Positions 55,321-62,736 of a stretch of DNA of 64,000 nt are shown in pieces. Location: assembly GCF_024198235.1 (NCBI RefSeq), contig NZ_JAKCFB010000033.1, positions 1-64,000 on the forward strand, in the 5' to 3' direction. This DNA comes from Myxococcus dinghuensis. Its GTDB lineage: Bacteria; Myxococcota; Myxococcia; Myxococcales; Myxococcaceae. A model generated the notes under the pieces. It did no database searches, was not told the origin of the DNA, and was given only the letters and a program-made list of their open reading frames with translations. The translations under genes and the position numbers were made by a program. Every line of letters begins with the position of its first letter. The first letter of the stretch is position 1.

Positions 55321-56250
55321 GTGCGCCTGCTTCGATTCGCCGTGCTGATGTTCTGGGGCGCCGGGTGCGGCGCGCATTCGCGGCGCCAGCCCGAGCCCCT
55401 TCCGGGCCCGGACAAGGCCGAGCCCGTGCAGCCGTCCGTGGATGACGCGGAGCTGCTCCGAGTCCAGCGCAGCGCGCTCTACATCGTCGAGGCGGAGCGG
55501 GCGGCCATCCGCGCCACCGACATCCTCCTGGCGGACGAGACGTTGGACCGCTCCCGGCTGCAGTGGTTCTTCACCCTCCCCTTCGGTGGCGCCTGGTACG
55601 GGCTCTTCGGGAAGGTGGATGACGCGGGGACGTTCAACCCGTCCTATGCGCTGAAGGCGCCGTTCGAGGCACCGGAGTGGATGGAGCGCATCCCCGTGGA
55701 GGGCCTTCCCACGGACTTCAGCCACGTGGCGCGCGCGGTGCGGACCGCGGTGCAGACCGCGCACGAGGCGTTCGGCTCCCGGCGGGTGAACCTGGTCGTC
55801 CGGCTGGAGGCGTCGGGCGAGCTGACCGTCTACGTGCTCCAGGGCAGCCACCATCCCGGGCGCGTGAACCTGGGCGGCGACTTCCGGTTCCGCTTCGGTC
55901 CGGACGGGCGGACGCTCCTGGAGAAGACGCAGCTCCACCAGGGCGTCTTCGAGGCGCGGGCGCCGAGCGGGGACACGTCCGAGGGCGCCGAGGTGGCCCT
56001 CCATACCCACGTGCTGTTCCCCGGGCCGCTCGAGACGGAGCTCGCGCTGGTGATGCTCTACCCGGAGCTGGGCATGCTCGTGGTCGCTCCGCAGGAGGCG
56101 GGCACCGTGTACGTCCTGCTCCCGGATGGAGCCATCTGGATCCGCACGGACGCGCCGGCGCAGCGGCGCGTCCTGAAGCCGGATGGGACGTTCGAGTTCA
56201 GCGACCTGGAGGCGCCCGAGCCGGCGCCGTCCCAGGCGGAGTCCCCCTGA
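55321..56250 (+). CDS. Hypothetical lipoprotein
   Basis: 309 residues from GTG 55321, with GAGG six bases upstream; the open frame extends to 55246 but has no signal sequence there. Lipobox GAGC with Cys16. The mature protein has a helical region then beta strands (FTLPFGGAWYGLFGKVDD, VNLVVRLEASGELTVYVL, VALHTHVLFPGPLETEL). No family recognised. It converges on the ChaN-like gene with a 6-bp gap. Confidence 0.65.
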   Translation: MRLLRFAVLMFWGAGCGAHSRRQPEPLPGPDKAEPVQPSVDDAELLRVQRSALYIVEAERAAIRATDILLADETLDRSRLQWFFTLPFGGAWYGLFGKVDDAGTFNPSYALKAPFEAPEWMERIPVEGLPTDFSHVARAVRTAVQTAHEAFGSRRVNLVVRLEASGELTVYVLQGSHHPGRVNLGGDFRFRFGPDGRTLLEKTQLHQGVFEARAPSGDTSEGAEVALHTHVLFPGPLETELALVMLYPELGMLVVAPQEAGTVYVLLPDGAIWIRTDAPAQRRVLKPDGTFEFSDLEAPEPAPSQAESP

Positions 56251-56256
56251 CGCCGC

Positions 56257-57813
56257 TCAATCGCGCAGGCGCTCGGCCCAGGTGAAGTACGAGGCGCGGG
56301 CGTCCGCGAAGGGGTCCCGGAACAGGGCCCGCACCGCGGCCTTGTCCACGTCGCCCGCGTCGAAGGCGCGGTAGAGCCGGTCTCCCAGCAGGTAGCCCAG
56401 CGCGTGGCTGACGCCGTGGAACAGGCGGTCCTTGCGCAGGGGGAGCAGCTTCACGGCCTCCTCCGGCGCCTCCACCTCGGTGGCCTTGTGGGCCAGGACG
56501 AAGGCGGCGATCTGCCGGTCCACGCCCCGGCTCTCGCCGAAGCGTCCCGCCCACTCGGCGAGCCCCAGGCAGGTGCGGCGCGGATTGACGAGCCGCGAGC
56601 CGAAGAAGCCGAGCGCCTCCTCCATGCACCGCGCATAGAACGCCTCGGAGGCGGAGCGGGGGGCCTCCATCGCGTCGCCCACCGCGCAGTGCCGCACGAA
56701 GTGCGCGGCCTCCTCCGCCGCGTGGTTCAGCGACAGGGACGCGAGGTACGCGGTGCGGGCGCGCGGGATGTAGCTGCTCTCGCGCGACAGGATGTGGCGG
56801 CGCAGTTGCGACAGCTCCGCCTGGGTGAAGCGCCCCCGGCGCTGGATGCGCGCCAGCACGTCCCCATCCGCCACCGTGGCGACCTCCACGGACTCCAGCG
56901 CGCGCACCACCGGCACGCCCGCGAGCCGGCCGATCAGCGCCGCCATCTCCCGGAAGCGCTCCGTCGCGCCCCGGTCCAGCAGGGGCGAGTCACCAGCCTC
57001 CGCCTCCAGGTAGTCCAGGAAGCTCTGCTGGCACACGACGGGAGAGGCGTTGAGGAGGCACACGGCGTCGTCGGACAGCTCCACCGCCTCGGCCACGCCC
57101 ATGTGGCCCTCGCGGGCCAGCCGCCACCAGACCCCCTCCGCGTTCTGGTACACCACCAGTCCGCGACGCACGATGTCACCGAGCGCCTGCTCCACCTGCG
57201 CCGGGAGGTGACAGGGGGCGATGTGGTACTGGCCCACCAGGACGAGCACGAGGGGACGGTCCTCGGCGCGGGCGACCCGGGCGATGCGCTCGGCCGCGTA
57301 CGCGTCCCGCAGTGCGAGCGAACGTTCACCCTGCGCGCGGCGGTCGATGCCCACGACCTCCAGGCGATGCCGGCGCGCGAAGGCGAGCAGGGTGCGCACC
57401 GTGCCGCCGGGGCCGAAGCCGGTGTCCTGCGTGCCGTGGCCCAGTCGGGCCAGCAACGAGCGCTCGGACAGGCGACCCGTGTTCCACGCGTCGAGCGCGG
57501 CCTGGTGCCGGCCCTCGATGCACTCGAGGGCGAGGACGACGCGACGCCCCGCGCCCAGCGCGCGCTCGGCGAGCTCCAGGTAGGTCTGCTGCGCGAGCGG
57601 CAGCGTGTGGTAGTCGCCGACGTAGACCACGTCCGCGGCGCGCACCCGCTGGTGCACGTCCGTCAGCGGCAGGACGCGCCGGTAGCTGGACGTGCGCCGC
57701 CGGTAGCGGGCCTCGTAGGTTCGGAATGCATTCGTGTGCCCGTCCACCACGCGGGCGATTTGCGCCCGCTGACGACGAAAGAGGGCGAGGTGCAGGGCGA
57801 GCGAGTCGCGCAT
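56257..57813 (-). CDS. ChaN/Tiki-type protein
   Basis: 518 residues from ATG 57813. The N-terminal half is a ChaN-like domain, recognised by VVYVGDYHTLPLAQQTYLEL, VVLALECIEGRHQAAL and VLVGQYHIAP, a fold known from heme-binding ChaN and Tiki proteases. The C-terminal half is unrecognised and helical. No signal peptide is seen, so it may be cytoplasmic or use another export route. It is divergent from the TonB-dependent receptor across 115 bp, which suggests linked function, possibly iron or heme related. Confidence 0.7.
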   Translation of the reverse strand: MRDSLALHLALFRRQRAQIARVVDGHTNAFRTYEARYRRRTSSYRRVLPLTDVHQRVRAADVVYVGDYHTLPLAQQTYLELAERALGAGRRVVLALECIEGRHQAALDAWNTGRLSERSLLARLGHGTQDTGFGPGGTVRTLLAFARRHRLEVVGIDRRAQGERSLALRDAYAAERIARVARAEDRPLVLVLVGQYHIAPCHLPAQVEQALGDIVRRGLVVYQNAEGVWWRLAREGHMGVAEAVELSDDAVCLLNASPVVCQQSFLDYLEAEAGDSPLLDRGATERFREMAALIGRLAGVPVVRALESVEVATVADGDVLARIQRRGRFTQAELSQLRRHILSRESSYIPRARTAYLASLSLNHAAEEAAHFVRHCAVGDAMEAPRSASEAFYARCMEEALGFFGSRLVNPRRTCLGLAEWAGRFGESRGVDRQIAAFVLAHKATEVEAPEEAVKLLPLRKDRLFHGVSHALGYLLGDRLYRAFDAGDVDKAAVRALFRDPFADARASYFTWAERLRD

Positions 57814-57928
57814 GGAGTGCGGCGATCCCTCGCATGGCCTCGGAGACCCGGCAAAAAATCGGCGCGCGTGGTTGGCGTGGAGGCCCCTTCCTTGACTCGG
57901 GAATCGGAGCAAAGGACCATCGCCCTGC

Positions 57929-60922
57929 TTGAAGACCGCACTCGCTCGCGCGACCCTCCTCAGCCTCGTGCTCTTCGTGGCGGTACCCGTCCGCGCCGAG
58001 GAACCTTCGCTTCTCCACTCCGCGCCCGCGCGCGCCCAGGCCGGCCTGCCGCTGAAGCTGGATGGGACGCTCGTGGACGGCGCACGCATCCTCGAGATGT
58101 TCGTGCGCTACCGAGGTCCGGGGGAGCCCTACGCCCGCGTGCAGATGGAGCGCCAGTACGGCGACCTCTACCGCGGCATCATCCCCGCCGAGCACATGGC
58201 GGCGCCCGGCGTCGAGTACTACGTCGAGGGCGTCACCGCCGACGGCGAGCGCGTGGCGATCTTCCAGACGGCGGCCCGCCCCGCGCGGGTGCTGGTGGCG
58301 GGGGACTCGCCCGCGTCCACGTCCACGGCGAGCCGGCCCACGACGGGCCCCGAGTCGCGGCCGTCGATCTCCGCCGACACCGACGAGCGCCCCCCGGCGC
58401 GCCTGCCGATGCCGCCGCCCCCGTCCGACAAGCCGAAGGCGGGGACCGCGTCCTCGCGCCCGCCTCCGCCTGCGGCGAGCAGCGACGACTCGATGGCCGC
58501 GCTCACGGCGGAGCTGCCCGAGGAGGCTCCGCCGGCGCCCAAGACTCCGGCGCGCGCGACGCCTCCTCCTCGCGAGTCCACGTCGACGCCCACGCGCGAG
58601 CCCACCGCGTCGCCTCGCGCGTCGACCTCCGGCCGCGAGGTCGCGTCGTCCACGCGCGAGGGCGGGACGGGAGGCCGTGAGTCGGCTTCCTCCGGCCGTG
58701 GGGCGGGGGCCTCACACGATTCCCCATCCCACCGGGAGCCTCCGGCGGGCTCCAGCCGCGACGCCTTCGCGCCCATGGACGCGGAGCCGGGGCGCTCGGC
58801 GCTGGAGGACGACCTGGCCCTCTACAGCGCGGAGGACACGCTGGCGCTGGCGACGCGGCACGAGGAGAAGGTCCAGAAGGTGCCGGCCATCGGCGCGTCG
58901 TTCAACCGCGATCAGATCAGCGCGCTCGGGGCCCGCACGGTCGCGGACGTGCTGGACGTGGTGCCGGGGCTCACCGTCAGCCGGGACGTGCAGGGCTTCC
59001 ATCGCACCGCCATCCGCGGCCTGCGCAACGACGCGGAGGTGCTGTTCCTGCTCAACGGCCACCGCCTCAACAACTTCTTCGACGGCAAGGCCCTGATGAA
59101 CCTCCCGGTGGAGAACCTGGAGCGCATCGAGGTCATCCGTGGACCGGGTTCCGCGCTCTATGGCGCGGGCGCGTTCCTGGGCGTGGTCAACATCGTCACG
59201 GACACCTCGGATGGCCTGCGCACCGCGGTGTCCGCGGGAGGCTTCCCGGAGAAGGACGACCGGCTCGCCGTCACGGTGAACGGCCACGTCTCCGCGGGCC
59301 AGACGTTCGGCGACCTGCGGCTCTTCGCGGACGTGGACCTCTGGAGCCAGAAGGGGGACTCCAACATCATCACCCACGACAGCCTCGACGACGAGGCCAT
59401 CTCCCAGGGCCTGCGCGCCGTGGAGGACCCCGCCGGGAGGACGCAGGACGACCGCTTCCTGCTCAACCTCGGCGGCGGCGCCACGTACGCCATGGGCGAC
59501 GCGGGGAAGCTGGGCGCCTCCGTCCGCTTCCTCACGGAGAACCGCACCGCCCTGCTGGGCCTCTTCGACGCGGTGGCCGAGGACTCGGAGCTGAAGTGGA
59601 ACGTCCTCATGGCCGACCTCTCGTGGGAGAAGAACGTGGGCGCCTCGGTGCTGCTGCGCGCCCGCGCGGGCTTCGACCAGCAGTCCACGGACCGGCGCTT
59701 CCAGCTGACGCCCAGCGGCTTCCGCACGGGCTCGGACGCGAACCAGCTCTTCGAGAACGGCATGCAGGAGCAGTCGCGCGTCTCCGTGCGCACGCTGACC
59801 GGCGGCCTGGACGCCGACGTCGCGCTGGCCCCCACCAATCGCCTGTCGCTGGGCGTCGTGGTGGAGCAGCAGTCGCTGGGGGATTACGAGTACGAGACGA
59901 ACTACACGCTCGACACGCGCGTGCGCCCGGGGGGCTTCGCCCGGCCGGAGGGGCTCGCGGATCTGCTGGAGCTGGCGGACGGCGCCGCGTCCCGGCGCCT
60001 CAGCGTGGGCCTGTTCGCCCAGGACCAGTGGACGGTGGTCGATGCGCTGACGCTGACCTTCGGGGTGCGGCTGGACGCCACCCAACTGCCGGAGGTGGAC
60101 GGCAGCGGCACCATCACCGGCACGAGCTTCGTGTCGCGCATCAACCCGCGCGTGGGCCTGGTGTTCTCCGCCACGGACTCACTGGTGCTCAAGGCCCTCT
60201 ACGGCCGCGCCTTCCGCGCGCCCACGCTCCAGGAGCTGGCGGAGCGCATCCCGGACACCGACTACAGCCAGGGCCGCTTCGAGGGGAATCCCCGCCTGCA
60301 GCCCGCCACCGTGGACACCTTCGAGCTGGGCGCCGACCTCATCCAGTCCGCGGGTGACGCGCGCGTGCGCCTGCGCGCCAACGCGTTCCTGGAGCTGTTC
60401 TCCTCGCCCATCGTCCCCGTGGACACGTCCGGCAACATCGTGCCCCTGCGCAACCGCGAGCTGGGCGTGCGCGTGTACGGCGTCGAGGGCGAGGCGCGCC
60501 TGGAGGCCTCCAAGCGCGCGAGCGCGTGGTTCAACGCGAGCATCTCCCGCGCGCAGGACATGGAGCTGCCGCCGCAGTCCCGCCTGCTCACGGACACGCC
60601 CCAGGCCCGCTTCAACGCGGGCGTGTCGATGCCCATCGGCGCCTGGGTGAACTTCGATCTCGTGGTGCGCGCCGGCGCCGAGCGGCGCAACAACAGCCGC
60701 TCCGTGCTGGAGCTCATCCGCCGGTACAAGATTCCCGCCTACAGCCTCATCACCGCGCAGATCCGCAGCGAGCCCATCCTCGACATCTGGGAGGTGTCGC
60801 TGGTGGCGCACAACGTCTTCGACCACGACATGCGTGACGACGTCCCCCGCCCGGACCGCGTCACGGACAACCTCCCGCGCGAGGGCATGTCCGGCTACCT
60901 CACCGTGAGGGCCCACTTCTGA
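57929..60922 (+). CDS. TonB-dependent receptor with long N-terminal extension
   Basis: 997 residues. TTG 57929 is the only possible start for the signal peptide (LKTALARATLLSLVLFVAVPVRA). Residues 25-125 form an extra beta domain (LHSAPARAQAGLPLKL, VEYYVEGVTADGER); 126-290 are a Ser/Thr/Arg-rich low-complexity linker. The plug (about 300-420) has SALGARTVADVLDVVPGLTV and the barrel follows, ending GMSGYLTVRAHF with terminal Phe. Outer-membrane receptors of this kind import siderophores, vitamins or sugars. The stop overlaps the next start (TGATG). Confidence 0.9.
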   Translation: MKTALARATLLSLVLFVAVPVRAEEPSLLHSAPARAQAGLPLKLDGTLVDGARILEMFVRYRGPGEPYARVQMERQYGDLYRGIIPAEHMAAPGVEYYVEGVTADGERVAIFQTAARPARVLVAGDSPASTSTASRPTTGPESRPSISADTDERPPARLPMPPPPSDKPKAGTASSRPPPPAASSDDSMAALTAELPEEAPPAPKTPARATPPPRESTSTPTREPTASPRASTSGREVASSTREGGTGGRESASSGRGAGASHDSPSHREPPAGSSRDAFAPMDAEPGRSALEDDLALYSAEDTLALATRHEEKVQKVPAIGASFNRDQISALGARTVADVLDVVPGLTVSRDVQGFHRTAIRGLRNDAEVLFLLNGHRLNNFFDGKALMNLPVENLERIEVIRGPGSALYGAGAFLGVVNIVTDTSDGLRTAVSAGGFPEKDDRLAVTVNGHVSAGQTFGDLRLFADVDLWSQKGDSNIITHDSLDDEAISQGLRAVEDPAGRTQDDRFLLNLGGGATYAMGDAGKLGASVRFLTENRTALLGLFDAVAEDSELKWNVLMADLSWEKNVGASVLLRARAGFDQQSTDRRFQLTPSGFRTGSDANQLFENGMQEQSRVSVRTLTGGLDADVALAPTNRLSLGVVVEQQSLGDYEYETNYTLDTRVRPGGFARPEGLADLLELADGAASRRLSVGLFAQDQWTVVDALTLTFGVRLDATQLPEVDGSGTITGTSFVSRINPRVGLVFSATDSLVLKALYGRAFRAPTLQELAERIPDTDYSQGRFEGNPRLQPATVDTFELGADLIQSAGDARVRLRANAFLELFSSPIVPVDTSGNIVPLRNRELGVRVYGVEGEARLEASKRASAWFNASISRAQDMELPPQSRLLTDTPQARFNAGVSMPIGAWVNFDLVVRAGAERRNNSRSVLELIRRYKIPAYSLITAQIRSEPILDIWEVSLVAHNVFDHDMRDDVPRPDRVTDNLPREGMSGYLTVRAHF

Positions 60923-61755
60923 TGCGTCCTTCCCGCTTCCTGCTCACCGCCGTCGCCCTGGCCTCGCCGCTGGCCGGGTGCATCTCGTACAACGATTCCT
61001 GCCAGCCGCTCGTGGCCGACCCGGAGGCCGTCGTCGGCTACCTGGGCGAGGACGTGCAGCTCGACAAGCCCTACACCCGCCACGCCAACAACGCGCTCGG
61101 CCAGCTCGTCGCGGACGCGTTCATGCACGCCGAGGACGGCTCGGCGCGCCCGGCGAAGCTGGGCATCGTCAACGGCGGCTCGCTGCGCGCCGAGGGCCTC
61201 TGCTACACGCGCATGTCCCTGAAGAAGGGGCCGCTCACCGACGGCGTGCTCCACGAGGTCATCCTCTTCGAGAACCTCGTGGTGACGGTGGACCTCACCG
61301 AGGACGAGCTCGTGCGGATGCTGGAGGCGAGCGTGGCCAGCCTCTACGGGGCGGGGCAGTCCATCACCTCGCCGTCCGGCGCCTTCCTGCAGGTCTCCGA
61401 AGGCACCAAGGTGCGCGTGGACTGCGAGCGGCCGGCCGGCTCGCGCGTGGTCGCCCTGGAGGTCGATGGCGCCACGGTGGCCCTGCCGCCGCGCCAGGAC
61501 GCGAGCATCCGCTACCGCGTGGCCATGCCCAGCTTCCTGCTCGAGGGCGGCGATGGCTACGGCGCCGTGTTCGGCAACGCGGGCCAGGACCCGAACCGCA
61601 ACCCCGTCCAGGCGCGGAAGCTGGGCGGGACGGACGCCAACATCGCGTCGGCGTACATGCGAGAGAAATACCCCACGACCGTCCAGGCGCTCACCGTGCA
61701 TCCGCGCGTGGAGTTCGTGAACTGCGCGCTGCCCGCGGGGCCCTCCGGCGGGTGA
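60922..61755 (+). CDS. Lipoprotein made of a lone 5'-nucleotidase C-terminal domain
   Basis: 277 residues. Lipobox LAGC (Cys20). The whole mature protein matches the 5'-nucleotidase C-terminal (5_nucleotid_C) substrate-binding domain (NNALGQLVADAFMHAEDG, LGIVNGGSLRAEG, LTDGVLHEVILFENLVVTVD), but the catalytic metallophosphoesterase domain is absent. It is translationally coupled to the TonB-dependent receptor, suggesting a surface ligand-binding partner rather than a nucleotidase. Confidence 0.85.
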   Translation: MRPSRFLLTAVALASPLAGCISYNDSCQPLVADPEAVVGYLGEDVQLDKPYTRHANNALGQLVADAFMHAEDGSARPAKLGIVNGGSLRAEGLCYTRMSLKKGPLTDGVLHEVILFENLVVTVDLTEDELVRMLEASVASLYGAGQSITSPSGAFLQVSEGTKVRVDCERPAGSRVVALEVDGATVALPPRQDASIRYRVAMPSFLLEGGDGYGAVFGNAGQDPNRNPVQARKLGGTDANIASAYMREKYPTTVQALTVHPRVEFVNCALPAGPSGG

Positions 61756-61777
61756 GCGCCGGGGGCCGCGGGGTGAA

Positions 61778-62056
61778 TCAGGACTTGGGCTCGTCCGAGT
61801 TCGGCGCGGCCGCCACCAGGGGCGTGGCGGTCGTGGCCGCCACCGCGGAGCCCGTCGCCGAGGCGGCGGGACGCGGAGGCGCGCTCAGCACGTCGTTGAC
61901 CGACGGCATCTTCCGAATGTCGGCTCGGGCCACCTTCCACGCCTGCTGGACGATCCACGACAGCGAGCGGTCCTGCCGGTTCGCCTCGCGCTGGATCTCC
62001 TGCAGCATGTCCTCGGGGAAGTAGAGGCTTTGCTTGCGGTGGTCGGTGGTGGCCAT
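61778..62056 (-). CDS. Small ribbon-helix-helix protein (TIGR04563-like)
   Basis: 92 residues. The core TTDHRKQSLYFPEDMLQEIQ, QDRSLSWIVQQAWKVAR matches TIGR04563-like small RHH proteins of myxobacteria; a Pro/Ala/Thr-rich tail follows. It lies 7 bp after its paralogue and probably in one operon. Target DNA unknown. Confidence 0.82.
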   Translation of the reverse strand: MATTDHRKQSLYFPEDMLQEIQREANRQDRSLSWIVQQAWKVARADIRKMPSVNDVLSAPPRPAASATGSAVAATTATPLVAAAPNSDEPKS

Positions 62057-62063
62057 GCCTGCG

Positions 62064-62267
62064 CTACTCCTCGCGCGGGTCCTGGCGCTCGTCGCCAGTC
62101 ACGTCATTGACGGCGGGGAACGACTTGATGCGCTCGCGGGCGATCTTCCATGCCTGCTGCACGACCCACGACAGGGAGCGGTCCTGGCGGTTCGCTTCCT
62201 CCTGGATCTCCTTCAGCATCTCCTCGGGGAAGTACAGCGACTGCTTGCGCTTGTCGGTGCCTGCCAT
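62064..62267 (-). CDS. Small ribbon-helix-helix protein, tandem paralogue
   Basis: 67 residues from ATG 62267 (GGAGACTCAGG upstream). The core KRKQSLYFPEEMLKEIQ, QDRSLSWVVQQAWKIAR is over 80 percent identical by eye to the next gene; it lacks the long tail. The pair could form homo- or heterodimers. Upstream is a 469-bp stretch without protein genes, holding the predicted small RNA. Confidence 0.82.
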   Translation of the reverse strand: MAGTDKRKQSLYFPEEMLKEIQEEANRQDRSLSWVVQQAWKIARERIKSFPAVNDVTGDERQDPREE

Positions 62268-62429
62268 ACCTGAGTCTCCGGGGCGGATTCGAGGTGACGA
62301 CCTGAACACACCGGGGCCGTTATCCGACAGACGCCCAAGAGGGTCAACGGTTTCGGAGGACTCGTTCCGCGCTCGCCGGGCCCACACGCGGGCACGTTCA
62401 GCCGTACCTGACGTATCCAGCCGGGCGCG

Positions 62430-62470
62430 AAAAGGAAACGCCCCGGACCTCGCGAAGAGGGCCGGGGCGT
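62430..62470 (-). terminator. Intrinsic terminator of the predicted small RNA
   Basis: 14-bp stem with one mismatch (arms 62457-62470 and 62438-62451), followed on the minus strand by TTTCCTTTT (62438-62430). No protein gene ends here, so it must serve an RNA transcript from the minus strand. Confidence 0.75.
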
Positions 62471-62630
62471 CTCGGAAAGAGGGACCGCGGGGAGTGATTC
62501 TCCCAGCGGACCCGTGGGCCCAGAGGGGGAGGGGGGGGACCCCTAGGCCCAACAGCTTGAAAAGTCGACCGTTGCCTCAACAACGCCCTGGGTCGCGCAT
62601 ATTTCCGCTCCGCGACCGCGCCCGCCCGGT
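62430..62630 (-). ncRNA. Predicted structured small RNA, about 200 nt
   Basis: Bounded by a near-consensus promoter (62637-62665) and an intrinsic terminator (62430-62470), with no credible ORF between. Several stems are visible in the minus-strand RNA: GGGCCTAGGGG...GGGCCC-type pairing (around 62510-62552), CCGC-GGGAG-AATCA-CTCCC-GCGG (62489-62513), and CAACGG...CTGTTG (62551-62577). Length and promoter type would suit a 6S-like or trans-acting RNA, but I could not match it to a known family. Confidence 0.5.
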
Positions 62631-62636
62631 GTGACG

Positions 62637-62665
62637 ATCATAAGAACCGACCCCCTTGCCTTCAA
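62637..62665 (-). promoter_or_regulatory. Sigma70-type promoter of the small RNA
   Basis: On the minus strand, TTGAAG (62665-62660) and TATGAT (62642-62637) with a 17-bp spacer: four of six and five of six consensus matches. Predicted transcript start near 62630. It points away from tilS. Confidence 0.55.
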
Positions 62666-62736
62666 CCGCACGCGCCTCTGCAACCTCGTCACCCGACATT
62701 CCATTCCGCGCCTGTCCGATGGCACTCACTGGCCCC

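Noticed and set aside
62480-62600. Possible tRNA or tmRNA within the 62.4-62.6 kb gap
   Set aside because: Short T-arm- and anticodon-like matches occur on either strand but no complete cloverleaf or tmRNA tag frame can be folded.
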